This document shows, piece after piece, positions 9,637-18,683 of a stretch of DNA of 64,000 bases. Source of the DNA: an uncultured Cellulophaga sp. (GTDB lineage: Bacteria; Bacteroidota; Bacteroidia; Flavobacteriales; Flavobacteriaceae). A model generated the notes under the pieces. It did not search any database, was not told the DNA's origin, and saw only the letters and a program-made list of their open reading frames with translations. Numbering within the stretch: position 1 is the first letter of the stretch; the number at the start of each line of letters is the position of its first letter. Position numbers and translations under genes: made by a program. The stretch spans positions 100,122-164,121 of the forward strand of contig CANLOV010000010.1 in the NCBI GenBank assembly GCA_947492955.1, written 5' to 3'.

Positions 9637-9720
9637 ATGAATGATACGATACACATACAAATTTCTACAGGAGCATTAGTTCCTACTCGTATATTTACAC
9701 CAACTCGCCGCCGCCCGTAG
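9637..9720 (+). CDS. Arginine-rich leader peptide (attenuator)
   Basis: 27 codons: MNDTIHIQISTGALVPTRIF, then TPTRRRP and stop. Arg codons are at positions 18, 24, 25 and 26, with three consecutive CGC codons just before the stop. It lies directly upstream of argG-argC-argD and their neighbours. A short ORF ending in a run of the codon for the operon's product is the hallmark of ribosome-mediated attenuation. Ribosome stalling on CGC codons when Arg-tRNA is scarce would alter downstream RNA folding. The leader is seen directly; the regulatory role is inferred. Confidence 0.75.
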   Translation: MNDTIHIQISTGALVPTRIFTPTRRRP

Positions 9721-9751
9721 GGGTGTTCTATTATTATGGAGATAGGTGAGT
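9703..9751 (+). promoter_or_regulatory. Candidate attenuator stem overlapping the Arg codons
   Basis: ACTCGCC (9703-9709), at the Arg-codon cluster, can pair with GGTGAGT (9745-9751) through 7 bp including one G-T pair. A ribosome stalled at the CGC codons would mask the left arm. I do not see an unambiguous intrinsic terminator between 9752 and 9944, so the full switch is unresolved. Confidence 0.35.
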
Positions 9752-9817
9752 CCATTTCCGCAAAGTTTCAACAACATTTAATTTTAAATTTTCACATTAA
9801 TAAATCCTAATTGGCAA

Positions 9818-9934
9818 TGAAAATTAGTATTGCTAGCGAATTACATACACACAATAGCTATTCTTTTATAAAGGAAGATAGTTTTCTATTGTATGGTAGT
9901 GCACATACTAAATCTGTTACTGAAGTTTATTAAA
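9818..9934 (+). CDS. Small ORF in the arg operon leader region
   Basis: 38 codons (MKISIASELHTHNSYSFIKE... ending TEVY), 10 bp before the GNAT gene. No family is recognised. It may be a second translated leader element, a remnant of an acetyltransferase N-terminus, or chance. The only support is its ATG and its position. Confidence 0.3.
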
Positions 9935-9944
9935 ACTGAACCAA

Positions 9945-10544
9945 ATGGAAATCAAATTGAAAAAAGACATAAAAAAATCCATAAAGGAAGCCGAAATATA
10001 CTGTTCGCAACAAGATTTAGAAGTTGTATTTACCTATAACATTTCGGAGGATATATTAGCTACTATTTCCGAAAGGTCACAGCAACTTCCGTCTATGTAT
10101 TTTGCCAACAAGGAAATGTTGTTAGAACGCTTACAAAATGGGTGTTACCTTCTAAAAAAAGGAAATGAAGTTTATGGTCATATTTTTGCACATAAACATA
10201 AGGTACATAACCATTCGGTTTTTGAACGTTCTTCTTTGTGGATTCATAAAAAACATAGAAATCGTAATTTAGGTTTATTATTAATGCACCTTCTTACAGA
10301 AAGATACCATAAAGACTTTTTAATCTCTATAGCTCAAGAACCTGCGGTTCATTGCAATAACGAGTTATTGGGTATGAAACATATTAGCTTGTCCGAATTA
10401 TCTCCGGAACTTATTGAAACCTTAGAAGAAATAGGAAAATTACGAGACGAGTATAAGTACAAATATTATGTAAATCCATATTTTGAACTTAAGATTAAAC
10501 AATTTAATAAAATTCTAGGCAAGGCCAATAAAAATAAAAAATAA
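9945..10544 (+). CDS. GNAT-like acyltransferase of the arginine operon
   Basis: 199 aa. The centre has a GNAT-like core (NGCYLLKKGNEVYGHIFAHK, then HKKHRNRNLGLLLMHLL, the likely acyl-CoA-binding loop region). A GNAT gene directly before argG is common in Flavobacteriia. It may supply N-acyl-glutamate, the first step of the pathway, since no other argA- or argJ-like gene is present here. That role is inferred from position. Its stop overlaps the argG start by one base. Confidence 0.65.
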   Translation: MEIKLKKDIKKSIKEAEIYCSQQDLEVVFTYNISEDILATISERSQQLPSMYFANKEMLLERLQNGCYLLKKGNEVYGHIFAHKHKVHNHSVFERSSLWIHKKHRNRNLGLLLMHLLTERYHKDFLISIAQEPAVHCNNELLGMKHISLSELSPELIETLEEIGKLRDEYKYKYYVNPYFELKIKQFNKILGKANKNKK

Positions 10545-11734
10545 TGAAAAAATTAGTATTAGCCTACAGTGGCGGTTTAGACACATCTTATTGTGCAAAA
10601 TATTTATCTAAAGACAAAGGTTTTGAAGTACACGCTGTAAGTGTAAATACAGGTGGTTTCTCTAAAGAAGAAATTGCAACTATTAACGAAAAATCTATTC
10701 AGTTAGGAGCCACTTCTTATACATCTATAGATGCCGTACAAATATTTTACGATAAGGTAGTAAAGTACCTTATTTTCGGAAACGTATTAAAAAACAATAC
10801 CTACCCATTATCTGTAAGTGCAGAACGTATTGTACAAGCTATTGAGATTGTAAACTATGCTAAAAAAATTGGCGCAGAATATATTGCTCATGGTAGTACT
10901 GGTGCTGGTAATGACCAGGTTCGTTTCGATATGATTTTTCAAATTATTGCACCAGAAATAGAAATTATTACTCCTATTAGAGATAATAAACTATCTAGAG
11001 AAGCAGAAATTGAATACCTAAAAGAAAATGGTGTAGATTATTCTTGGGAAAAAGCTAAATACTCTATTAACAGAGGACTTTGGGGAACTTCTGTTGGTGG
11101 TGAAGAAACACTAACATCAGAAAAAGCATTACCAGATAGTGCCTACCCAAGTCAGTTACAAGAAAAAAATCCTACAGATGTAAAATTAACTTTTGAAAAA
11201 GGAGAGTTAGTTGCTATTGACGGACAAAAAGATAATCCTGTAGCCAATATAGAAAAATTAGAAGCCTTGGCATCTAAGTATGCTATTGGTAGAGATATCC
11301 ATGTGGGAGATACTATTATTGGTACTAAAGGTAGAGTTGGTTTTGAAGCTGCCGCTGCTTTAATTATAATAAAAGCACACCATTTGTTAGAAAAACATAC
11401 GTTAAGTAAGTGGCAACAATACCAAAAAGAACAACAAGGTAATTTCTACGGAATGTTATTGCATGAAGGAAATTATTTAGATGAGGTAATGCGTAATATT
11501 GAAGCATTTTTAACCGATACACAAAAGAATGTTTCTGGTGATGTTTTTGTAAGCTTATTCCCTTTCCAATTTAGATTAAACGGAATTTCTTCTAAGCACG
11601 ATTTAATGACCGATGCTTTTGGAAGTTATGGAGAAGTAAACAAAGGATGGACGGCTGATGATGCTAAAGGGTTTATTAAAATACTTTCTAATTCAGGAAA
11701 AATATACAATCACGTAAATCAAAATAATGATTAA
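10544..11734 (+). CDS. argG: Argininosuccinate synthase
   Basis: 396 aa, normal length. The N-terminal ATP-pyrophosphatase loop AYSGGLDTS (residues 7-15) is intact and STGAGNDQVRF near 115-125 matches the family. It joins citrulline and aspartate, using ATP, to give argininosuccinate in the cytosol. It overlaps the GNAT gene upstream by 1 base and argC downstream by 8 bases, so translation is coupled. It is the first committed pathway gene after the attenuator. Confidence 0.96.
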   Translation: MKKLVLAYSGGLDTSYCAKYLSKDKGFEVHAVSVNTGGFSKEEIATINEKSIQLGATSYTSIDAVQIFYDKVVKYLIFGNVLKNNTYPLSVSAERIVQAIEIVNYAKKIGAEYIAHGSTGAGNDQVRFDMIFQIIAPEIEIITPIRDNKLSREAEIEYLKENGVDYSWEKAKYSINRGLWGTSVGGEETLTSEKALPDSAYPSQLQEKNPTDVKLTFEKGELVAIDGQKDNPVANIEKLEALASKYAIGRDIHVGDTIIGTKGRVGFEAAAALIIIKAHHLLEKHTLSKWQQYQKEQQGNFYGMLLHEGNYLDEVMRNIEAFLTDTQKNVSGDVFVSLFPFQFRLNGISSKHDLMTDAFGSYGEVNKGWTADDAKGFIKILSNSGKIYNHVNQNND

Positions 11735-12701
11735 GGCAGGTATTATAGGAGGTTCTGGTTATACAGGCGGGGAACTAATAAGAATATTATTAAACCATCC
11801 AGAGGTTACTATCGATTTTGTATTTAGTACCACCAGAGCAGGAAAAAAAGTTTCTAGTGCGCATCCAGATTTATTGGGCGTTACAGATATGAATTTTACG
11901 GGCAATGTAAATTTAAATGCCGATGTTGTTTTTCTTTGCTTAGGGCATGGTAATTCTACCAAATTTTTACAAGCTCATAATTTTTCATCGGCCACTAAAA
12001 TTATTGATTTAAGTAATGATTTTAGATTAAATGCGGATGCAGTTTTAGACGGAAAAGAATTTGTGTATGGTTTACCAGAAATTTCAAAAGCTGAAATAAA
12101 AAAAGCAAATTATCTTGCTAATCCTGGGTGCTTTGCTACAGCCATACAATTAGGTTTATTACCACTAGCCAATGCTAAAGCATTAGATAACCAAGTGCAT
12201 ATAAATGCTGTAACAGGTAGTACTGGTGCAGGTGTTAGCTTATCTCCTACTTCACATTTTAGCTGGAGAAACAATAATGTATCATGGTACAAACCATTTA
12301 TGCATCAACATTTAGGGGAAATAAACGAAACACTTACGGCTTTACAAGAAAATACAGGAGAACTATTTTTTCTTCCAAACCGTGGTAATTTCACCAGAGG
12401 TATTTTAGCAACTGCCTACACTAGCTACAATGGAACTATAGAAGAAGCTATAGCAATGTATAAAACATTTTATGCAGATGCTAAATTTACACATGTTTCA
12501 GAAGAGCCTATAAACTTAAAACAAGTGGTAAATACCAATCAGTGTCATATACATTTACATAAGCACAATAATACCCTATTAATAACATCAGCAATTGATA
12601 ATTTATTAAAAGGAGCCTCTGGGCAAGCAGTACAAAACATGAATTTAATGTTTGGTTACGAAGAAACAACAGGATTACAATTAAAAGCTGGGGTATTTTA
12701 A
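11727..12701 (+). CDS. argC: N-acetyl-gamma-glutamyl-phosphate reductase
   Basis: 324 aa. The dinucleotide-binding motif GGSGYTGGEL is at the N-terminus and the active-site Cys135 lies in NPGCFATA. It reduces N-acylglutamyl phosphate to the semialdehyde with NADPH, using a covalent thioester at that Cys. The start overlaps argG. Whether the acyl group is acetyl or succinyl in this organism cannot be told from this gene. Confidence 0.95.
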   Translation: MIKAGIIGGSGYTGGELIRILLNHPEVTIDFVFSTTRAGKKVSSAHPDLLGVTDMNFTGNVNLNADVVFLCLGHGNSTKFLQAHNFSSATKIIDLSNDFRLNADAVLDGKEFVYGLPEISKAEIKKANYLANPGCFATAIQLGLLPLANAKALDNQVHINAVTGSTGAGVSLSPTSHFSWRNNNVSWYKPFMHQHLGEINETLTALQENTGELFFLPNRGNFTRGILATAYTSYNGTIEEAIAMYKTFYADAKFTHVSEEPINLKQVVNTNQCHIHLHKHNNTLLITSAIDNLLKGASGQAVQNMNLMFGYEETTGLQLKAGVF

Positions 12702-12703
12702 AG

Positions 12704-12745
12704 AGTAAAGAGTAAAGAGTAAAGAGTAAAGAGTAAAGAGTAAAG
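12704..12745 (+). repeat. Heptanucleotide tandem repeat, six GAGTAAA units
   Basis: Six perfect units of GAGTAAA begin three bases after the argC stop, inside the operon and upstream of proC. The unit is seven bases long. The tract is not in a reading frame but could change mRNA spacing or stability between argC and proC. Confidence 0.95.
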
Positions 12746-12905
12746 AAAATAATATTTTTAAATTCTAGTAACTAACTTGTTCTTGGCTAGTTAATACTTT
12801 TTACTAACAACATATAGAACAGAAACAAAGTATAAACCAAAAAAGTTGTACCATTTTAAGTTATTAAATCTTAATACTTAGTACTAACAACTTAATACTA
12901 AAAAT

Positions 12906-13700
12906 ATGAGAGTAGCAATCATAGGAACCGGAAATTTAGGATTAGCCATTGGAAAAGGAATATTAGACAGCAATGGAGCAAGTTCTATGTACCTAACCAA
13001 AAGAAACCTAGAAGACATAAAGGAGTACGCTAGTTATGATAATGTAATTTTAACAAGTGATAACAGAGAAGCTGTTAAAAATTCCGATGTACTAATTTTT
13101 GCTATTCAACCACGTCATTTAGAAGCAATTTTAGAAGATTTAAAAGACCTATTAAATGCAAACCATATTATAATTTCTGTAATTACTGGTTTTAGTATTT
13201 CACGTATAGAAAGTATTGTTGGTAGTGATAAAAATATTATCCGTAGTATGCCAAATACAGCTATTGCGGTAGGTAAGTCTATGACATGTATGTGTAGTAA
13301 CGATGTTGGTAAAAGCAAGGTTGCTATTGCAAAATCTATTTTTGATAAAGTAGGCGCTTCTATGGTAATTCCAGAAGAACAAATGCAAGCAGCGACGGTT
13401 ATTTGTGCAAGCGGAATTGCTTTTTGGATGCGATTAATACGTGCTACCACACAAGGTGCTATACAATTAGGGTTCGAGGCTAAAGAAGCACAAGAATTAG
13501 CAAAACACACCTGTAATGGTGCTGCTGGCTTACTATTAGCATCTGGTAACCACCCAGAAGAAGAAATAGACCGTGTAACAACACCAGGAGGTTGTACCAT
13601 AGAAGGTTTAAACGAAATGGAACACCAAGGCTTAAGTTCTTCATTAATACAGGGAATTGTAGCCTCTTTTGAAAAAATAAATCAAATTAAAAAAGGGTAA
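12906..13700 (+). CDS. proC: Pyrroline-5-carboxylate reductase
   Basis: 264 aa. The N-terminal Rossmann motif IIGTGNLGLAIGKG and the C-terminal conserved segment VTTPGGCTIEGLNEME are typical of ProC. It reduces pyrroline-5-carboxylate to proline with NAD(P)H. It stands inside the arginine operon, linking the two glutamate-derived pathways. About 204 bp separate it from argC. Confidence 0.95.
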   Translation: MRVAIIGTGNLGLAIGKGILDSNGASSMYLTKRNLEDIKEYASYDNVILTSDNREAVKNSDVLIFAIQPRHLEAILEDLKDLLNANHIIISVITGFSISRIESIVGSDKNIIRSMPNTAIAVGKSMTCMCSNDVGKSKVAIAKSIFDKVGASMVIPEEQMQAATVICASGIAFWMRLIRATTQGAIQLGFEAKEAQELAKHTCNGAAGLLLASGNHPEEEIDRVTTPGGCTIEGLNEMEHQGLSSSLIQGIVASFEKINQIKKG

Positions 13701-13730
13701 AACCAATATATACCCTAAAAAATATATCGT

Positions 13731-14855
13731 ATGAAATTATTTGATGTATACCCACTTTATAATGTAACACCAGTTTCTGCTAAAGGTATTGTTGTTACAG
13801 ACGATAAGGGTCAAAAATATTTAGATTTTTACGGTGGTCATGCAGTAATATCTATTGGTCATTCGCATCCACATTATGTAAGAAGAATAAAGGAGCAATT
13901 AGACCATATTGGTTTTTATAGTAATGCGGTACAAAACCCTTTACAACTAGAGCTAGCAGCAAAAATTGGAGAATTATCTGGTTGCGAAGATTACAACTTA
14001 TTTTTATGTAATTCTGGTGCAGAGGCTAATGAAAACGCATTAAAACTAGCTTCTTTTCACAACGGAAAAACAAGAGTTATTGCTTTTAAAAACGGGTTTC
14101 ATGGAAGAACATCGGCAGCAGTAGCGACTACCGATAACGAAAAAATTAATGCCCCATTAAACAAACAACAAAAAACTACAATTTTACCTTTTGATGATAT
14201 TGATGCATTTAAAGCAGAAATTGTAAAAGACGATGTTTGTAGTGTAATTATAGAAACCATACAAGGTGTTGGAGGTTTAGATGAACCATCGGCAGAATTT
14301 TTTAAGAATGTTGCCGAGCTTTGTAAAGAAAATGGCGTTGTTCTTATTGCAGATGAGGTACAATCTGGATACGGAAGAAGTGGTAAATTCTTTGCTTTTC
14401 AGCATTATAATATAAAACCAGATATTATTACCATTGCAAAAGGAATGGGTAATGGTTTCCCTGTTGGTGGTGTACTTATACAAGAAGAAATAAAAGCTTC
14501 TTTTGGTTTATTAGGTACTACTTTTGGTGGTAATCATTTAGCTTGTGCAGCATCATTAGCAGTATTAGAAGTTATACACGATGAGCAGCTTATAAAAAAT
14601 GCAGCCAATCTATATACTTATTTTGTAGAAAAAGCAGCAGAAATACCAGCCGTAAAAAGAGTAAAAGGAAAAGGATTAATGTTAGGATTAGAATTCGATT
14701 TTGAAGTAGCCGAACTACGCAAAAAACTAATCCATAATCAATTTATGTTTACTGGTGGCGCTAAAGACAAACACGTTTTAAGAGTATTACCAGCCTTAAA
14801 TATTACTAAAGAAAATTTAGATACTTTCTTTACCGCATTAAAAGCAGAATTATAA
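13731..14855 (+). CDS. argD: Acetylornithine (succinylornithine) aminotransferase
   Basis: 374 aa, class III PLP aminotransferase. It shows the cofactor region NSGAEANENALK, the Asp of IADEVQSGYGRSGKF, and the PLP lysine K237 in TIAKGMGNG. It transfers the amino group from glutamate to N-acylglutamate semialdehyde. The stop overlaps the proA start by one base. Confidence 0.94.
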   Translation: MKLFDVYPLYNVTPVSAKGIVVTDDKGQKYLDFYGGHAVISIGHSHPHYVRRIKEQLDHIGFYSNAVQNPLQLELAAKIGELSGCEDYNLFLCNSGAEANENALKLASFHNGKTRVIAFKNGFHGRTSAAVATTDNEKINAPLNKQQKTTILPFDDIDAFKAEIVKDDVCSVIIETIQGVGGLDEPSAEFFKNVAELCKENGVVLIADEVQSGYGRSGKFFAFQHYNIKPDIITIAKGMGNGFPVGGVLIQEEIKASFGLLGTTFGGNHLACAASLAVLEVIHDEQLIKNAANLYTYFVEKAAEIPAVKRVKGKGLMLGLEFDFEVAELRKKLIHNQFMFTGGAKDKHVLRVLPALNITKENLDTFFTALKAEL

Positions 14856-16051
14856 TGAGTTTACTACTAGATATACAAACAAGAAATGCAGTTTTAACTA
14901 CTATGGCTAGCCTAGTAGAAAAAGAAAGAACTGCTATTATTGCTACAAATAAAAAAGATTTAGACGCTTATAATGGTGAGGATATTGCCATGGAAGACCG
15001 TTTAAAAGTTGATGATGGTAAAGTAGACGGAATGGTGCTTTCCTTACAACAACTAGCAAGCCAAGAAGACCCTTTAGGTGTAGAACGCTTTAATTTTGCA
15101 CACGATAATGGTATGCAAGTAAGTAATAAAACAGCACCTTTTGGTACCGTACTTATTATTTATGAATCTAGACCTGATGTTACTATAGAAGCCGCAGGTA
15201 TTGCTTTTAAATCTGGTAACAAAATACTTTTAAAAGGAGGTAAAGAATCATTATTAAGTAATTTATTTCTAGTAGATTTATGGCATACTGCTTTAAAAAA
15301 GCACAATGCTAGTACAGATTGGGTACAATATTTACAATACAATAGAACAGAAACACAGGCATTTTTAGAAAACCCATCGCAACGCTTAGATTTAATAGTA
15401 CCACGTGGTGGAGAACGCTTAATAGAATTTACAAAAAAACACGCTACTTGCCCAGTAATTGTAAGTGGTAGAGGTAATAATTTTTTATATGTTGATGCAG
15501 ATGCAGATGTAGATATGGCATTAGATATTATTGTAAACGGTAAAACTACTAAAATATCGGTTTGTAATGCTTTAGATAAAGTATTAATTGATGCTAATTT
15601 ACCTAACAAAGCTGCTTTTATAGAAAAGTTAGTAGCCAAGTTAAAAGAAAGTAATGTTACCATACATGCAGACGATGCTTTTTCTAGTATAGAAGGTGCT
15701 ATAAAAATTAAAGACGATGCTATTTGGCACCAAGAGTTCCTAGATTTTATTATAGCTATTGGTGAAGTAAAAAACACTGAAGAAGCTATACAAATGATTA
15801 ACACCTATGGTGGCGGACATTCAGCGGCTATAGTAACCAAAAACGAAACTACAGCAAGTACGTTTATGAACGAGGTAGACTCTGCTGCCGTTTACCATAA
15901 CGCTTCTACTCGTTTTACCGATGGCGGACAATTTGGATTGGGCGGAGAATTAGCTATTAGCACCGATAAATTGCACCAACGAGGGCCAATTGGCTTACAA
16001 CATTTGGTAACCAATAAATGGTATGTTAAAGGAAACGGACAAATAAGATAA
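14855..16051 (+). CDS. proA: Gamma-glutamyl phosphate reductase
   Basis: 398 aa, aldehyde-dehydrogenase fold, with the catalytic Cys237 in ISVCNALDK and the substrate segment YESRPDVTIEAAG. It converts gamma-glutamyl phosphate to glutamate semialdehyde for proline synthesis. It overlaps argD by 1 bp and precedes proB by 57 bp, an order (proA before proB) also found in other Bacteroidota. Confidence 0.95.
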   Translation: MSLLLDIQTRNAVLTTMASLVEKERTAIIATNKKDLDAYNGEDIAMEDRLKVDDGKVDGMVLSLQQLASQEDPLGVERFNFAHDNGMQVSNKTAPFGTVLIIYESRPDVTIEAAGIAFKSGNKILLKGGKESLLSNLFLVDLWHTALKKHNASTDWVQYLQYNRTETQAFLENPSQRLDLIVPRGGERLIEFTKKHATCPVIVSGRGNNFLYVDADADVDMALDIIVNGKTTKISVCNALDKVLIDANLPNKAAFIEKLVAKLKESNVTIHADDAFSSIEGAIKIKDDAIWHQEFLDFIIAIGEVKNTEEAIQMINTYGGGHSAAIVTKNETTASTFMNEVDSAAVYHNASTRFTDGGQFGLGGELAISTDKLHQRGPIGLQHLVTNKWYVKGNGQIR

Positions 16052-16108
16052 TCCGTAAAGCAGGTTTTACGATAAAAATTAGGCTTAAAGTCTAATGCAT
16101 AAGAAATA

Positions 16109-16870
16109 ATGAGCAAAAAAAGAATTTTACTAAAAATTGGATCTAATACCCTTACCAAAGAAACCAATCAGATTTCTAGAGGTAAAATAGAGGATATTGG
16201 CAGGCAAATAGCAGCTTTAAATAATGATTACGAATTCATTATTGTAAGCTCTGGTGCTATAGCAGCTGCCAAACAATTTGTAAAATTAGAGCACAATGGC
16301 AAAGACATTAATATAAAACAAGCGTTAGCAGCTATTGGTCAGCCACATTTAATGCGCATTTTTCAAGAAAATTTTAGAGAGCTAGGGTTATTTACTTCTC
16401 AATGTTTGTTATCGTATTCAGATTTTGAAAAACAATCCTCTAAAATCAATATAAAAAACACCATAGATGTATTAGTTAGCAATAACTTTATTCCAATTAT
16501 TAATGAGAATGATACTGTTGCTACCGATGAAATTAAGTTTGGAGATAACGATAAATTAGCAGCACTTACTGCTTCTTTACTAGAGGTAGATTTGCTTATA
16601 ATTGCCACCAACACCAACGGTATTTACACAAAAGCATCTATTGATAATAACAAACCAGAAACTATTAGTACAGTTACTAATTTAACCAATTTAAAAAACG
16701 AAATAAGCACTGGTAAATCTTCTCATGGTACAGGCGGTATGGAATCTAAAATAGAAGCCGCTACAATTACCAAAGAAGCACAAATTGAAACTTGGATAGT
16801 AAATGGCATTAAAGATAATTTTATAGTTGATGCTATTAATAATACCAGCGAATACACCAAAATAAAGTAA
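16109..16870 (+). CDS. proB: Glutamate 5-kinase, kinase domain only
   Basis: 253 aa. Amino-acid-kinase fold: KIGSNTLTK at the N-terminus, IIVSSGAIAAA, INENDTVATDEIKFGDND and GTGGMESKIEAA. It lacks the C-terminal PUA domain of the roughly 370-aa enterobacterial enzyme, a known shorter form. It phosphorylates glutamate for ProA. One base separates it from the carbamoyltransferase gene. Confidence 0.93.
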   Translation: MSKKRILLKIGSNTLTKETNQISRGKIEDIGRQIAALNNDYEFIIVSSGAIAAAKQFVKLEHNGKDINIKQALAAIGQPHLMRIFQENFRELGLFTSQCLLSYSDFEKQSSKINIKNTIDVLVSNNFIPIINENDTVATDEIKFGDNDKLAALTASLLEVDLLIIATNTNGIYTKASIDNNKPETISTVTNLTNLKNEISTGKSSHGTGGMESKIEAATITKEAQIETWIVNGIKDNFIVDAINNTSEYTKIK

Positions 16871-16871
16871 C

Positions 16872-17813
16872 ATGAAGCATTATTTATCCATTAATGATAT
16901 AGATTCTCTTCCAAATTGGGTAGAAGAAGCTAAATCTTTAAAGCAAAACCCTAGAAAAGATAGCGCACTAGGAAAAGACAAAACTATTGGCTTATTATTC
17001 TTTAACAATAGCCTTAGAACACGTTTAAGCACCCAGAAAGCAGCCATGAATTTGGGTATGGATACTATTGTTATGAATTTTGGTAGTGAGGGCTGGGCTT
17101 TAGAATACGAAGACGGTACTGTAATGGACCAAGGTAAGTCTGAACATATTAAAGAAGCGGCACAAGTAGTTTCTCAGTATTGCGATATTATTGCCATAAG
17201 AGCTTTTGCAGGCTTAACCGATAAAGAAAAAGATGAAGCTGAGGTTGTTTTAAACGGATTTAAAAAATACGCATCGGTACCAATTGTAAATATGGAAAGT
17301 TCTGTTGGCCATCCTTTACAAGGTTTAGCAGATGCAATTACACTAGCAGAACAAAACACCAAACCAAAACCAAAAGTAGTTTTATCTTGGGCTCCGCATC
17401 CAAGAGCTTTACCACATGCGGTAGCAAACTCATTTACAGAAATGATGCAGTTGCAAGATGCAGATTTTGTAATTACGCACCCAAAAGGCTATGAGCTAAA
17501 CCCAGAAATAACAAAAAATACTACAATAGAATACGATCAGAACAAAGCTTTTGAAAATGCTGATTTTATTTATGTAAAAAACTGGAGTAGCTATAACGAA
17601 TATGGCAAGGTGCTACAACAAGACCCTAATTGGACAATTACCAAAGAAAAAATTGGTGATGCTAAATTTATGCATTGCCTACCTGTTCGTAGAAATGTAG
17701 TAGTAGCAGATGAAGTGTTAGATAGTAACCAATCTTTAGTAATAGAGCAAGCAAACAATAGAACCTACGCTGCGCAAACGGTACTAAAGAAGATACTAGA
17801 GGGTTTAAAATAA
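16872..17813 (+). CDS. argF: N-acylornithine carbamoyltransferase
   Basis: 313 aa. The carbamoyl-phosphate loop is FFNNSLRTRLST rather than the STRT of ordinary ornithine transcarbamylase, and the C-terminal motif is MHCLPVRRN. These features and the Bacteroidota context point to the N-acetyl- or N-succinyl-ornithine-specific type, in which the acyl group is kept until after citrulline formation. This agrees with an argE deacylase in the same operon. Which acyl group is used is not decided here. Confidence 0.88.
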   Translation: MKHYLSINDIDSLPNWVEEAKSLKQNPRKDSALGKDKTIGLLFFNNSLRTRLSTQKAAMNLGMDTIVMNFGSEGWALEYEDGTVMDQGKSEHIKEAAQVVSQYCDIIAIRAFAGLTDKEKDEAEVVLNGFKKYASVPIVNMESSVGHPLQGLADAITLAEQNTKPKPKVVLSWAPHPRALPHAVANSFTEMMQLQDADFVITHPKGYELNPEITKNTTIEYDQNKAFENADFIYVKNWSSYNEYGKVLQQDPNWTITKEKIGDAKFMHCLPVRRNVVVADEVLDSNQSLVIEQANNRTYAAQTVLKKILEGLK

Positions 17814-17901
17814 GAAGGATTTTAAACTCCTCTTATTTAGCCAAAAAAGCTAAATCCATTCCCCTCTTAAAAAAATAGATACTGAAATAAATTCAGCATA
17901 A

Positions 17902-18681
17902 ATGAAACAAAAACTATCCATAGTAAAAATTGGCGGAAACGTTATAGAAAACAAAACTGAGCTTACAAATTTTCTAAGCTTATTTTCTAAGATAAAAGGC
18001 CCAAAAATATTAGTGCATGGCGGAGGAAAACTAGCTACTAATTTTGCTAAGAGATTAGGTATAACATCTAAATTAGTAGGCGGAAGAAGAATTACAGATG
18101 CTGATAGTTTAGAAATTATAACCATGACCTATGCTGGTTTAGTTAATAAAAATATTGTAGCCCAATTACAAGCTAATAATTGTAATGCTATTGGGCTTAG
18201 TGGTGCCGATGGCAATGCTATAAAAGCACACAAAAGACCTGTAAAAGAAATAGATTTTGGTTTTGTAGGTGATGTAGATAGTGTAGATGCAACAACAATA
18301 ACCAACCTAGTTAAAGTTAATTTAACACCTGTTTTTTGTGCCTTAACGCACGATGGTAATGGACAGTTACTAAATACAAATGCAGATACTATTGCATCAG
18401 AAATATCTATTGGTATGAGTAGTGATTACGATACCACTTTATACTATTGTTTCGAAAAAAAAGGAGTTTTAATGGATATCGCAGATGAAGATTCTGTTGT
18501 AAAACACATTAACCCAGCATCATATCAACAATTATTATCAGATAAAATTATAGCAGATGGTATGTTACCAAAACTAGAAAATTGTTTTCATGCGCTTAAT
18601 GCTAATGTAAACAAAGTATGTATTGGAGATACTAGCATGTTAAATCCTTCATCAACCCTATTTACCACTATAACGCTGTAA
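17902..18681 (+). CDS. argB: N-acylglutamate kinase
   Basis: 259 aa, amino-acid-kinase fold with KIGGNVIEN at the N-terminus, VHGGGKLAT near residue 40 and GLSGADGNAIKA in the middle. It phosphorylates N-acylglutamate and is usually the arginine-feedback-controlled step. The short length lacks an extra N-terminal helix seen in arginine-sensitive hexameric enzymes, so feedback may be weak. It is 2 bp from argE. Confidence 0.93.
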   Translation: MKQKLSIVKIGGNVIENKTELTNFLSLFSKIKGPKILVHGGGKLATNFAKRLGITSKLVGGRRITDADSLEIITMTYAGLVNKNIVAQLQANNCNAIGLSGADGNAIKAHKRPVKEIDFGFVGDVDSVDATTITNLVKVNLTPVFCALTHDGNGQLLNTNADTIASEISIGMSSDYDTTLYYCFEKKGVLMDIADEDSVVKHINPASYQQLLSDKIIADGMLPKLENCFHALNANVNKVCIGDTSMLNPSSTLFTTITL

Positions 18682-18683
18682 TT

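Noticed and set aside
13115..13600. 161-aa minus-strand ORF
   Set aside because: It is the antisense shadow of proC, which is intact and of normal length.
15160..15804. 214-aa minus-strand ORF
   Set aside because: It is antisense to proA; a low-complexity shadow.
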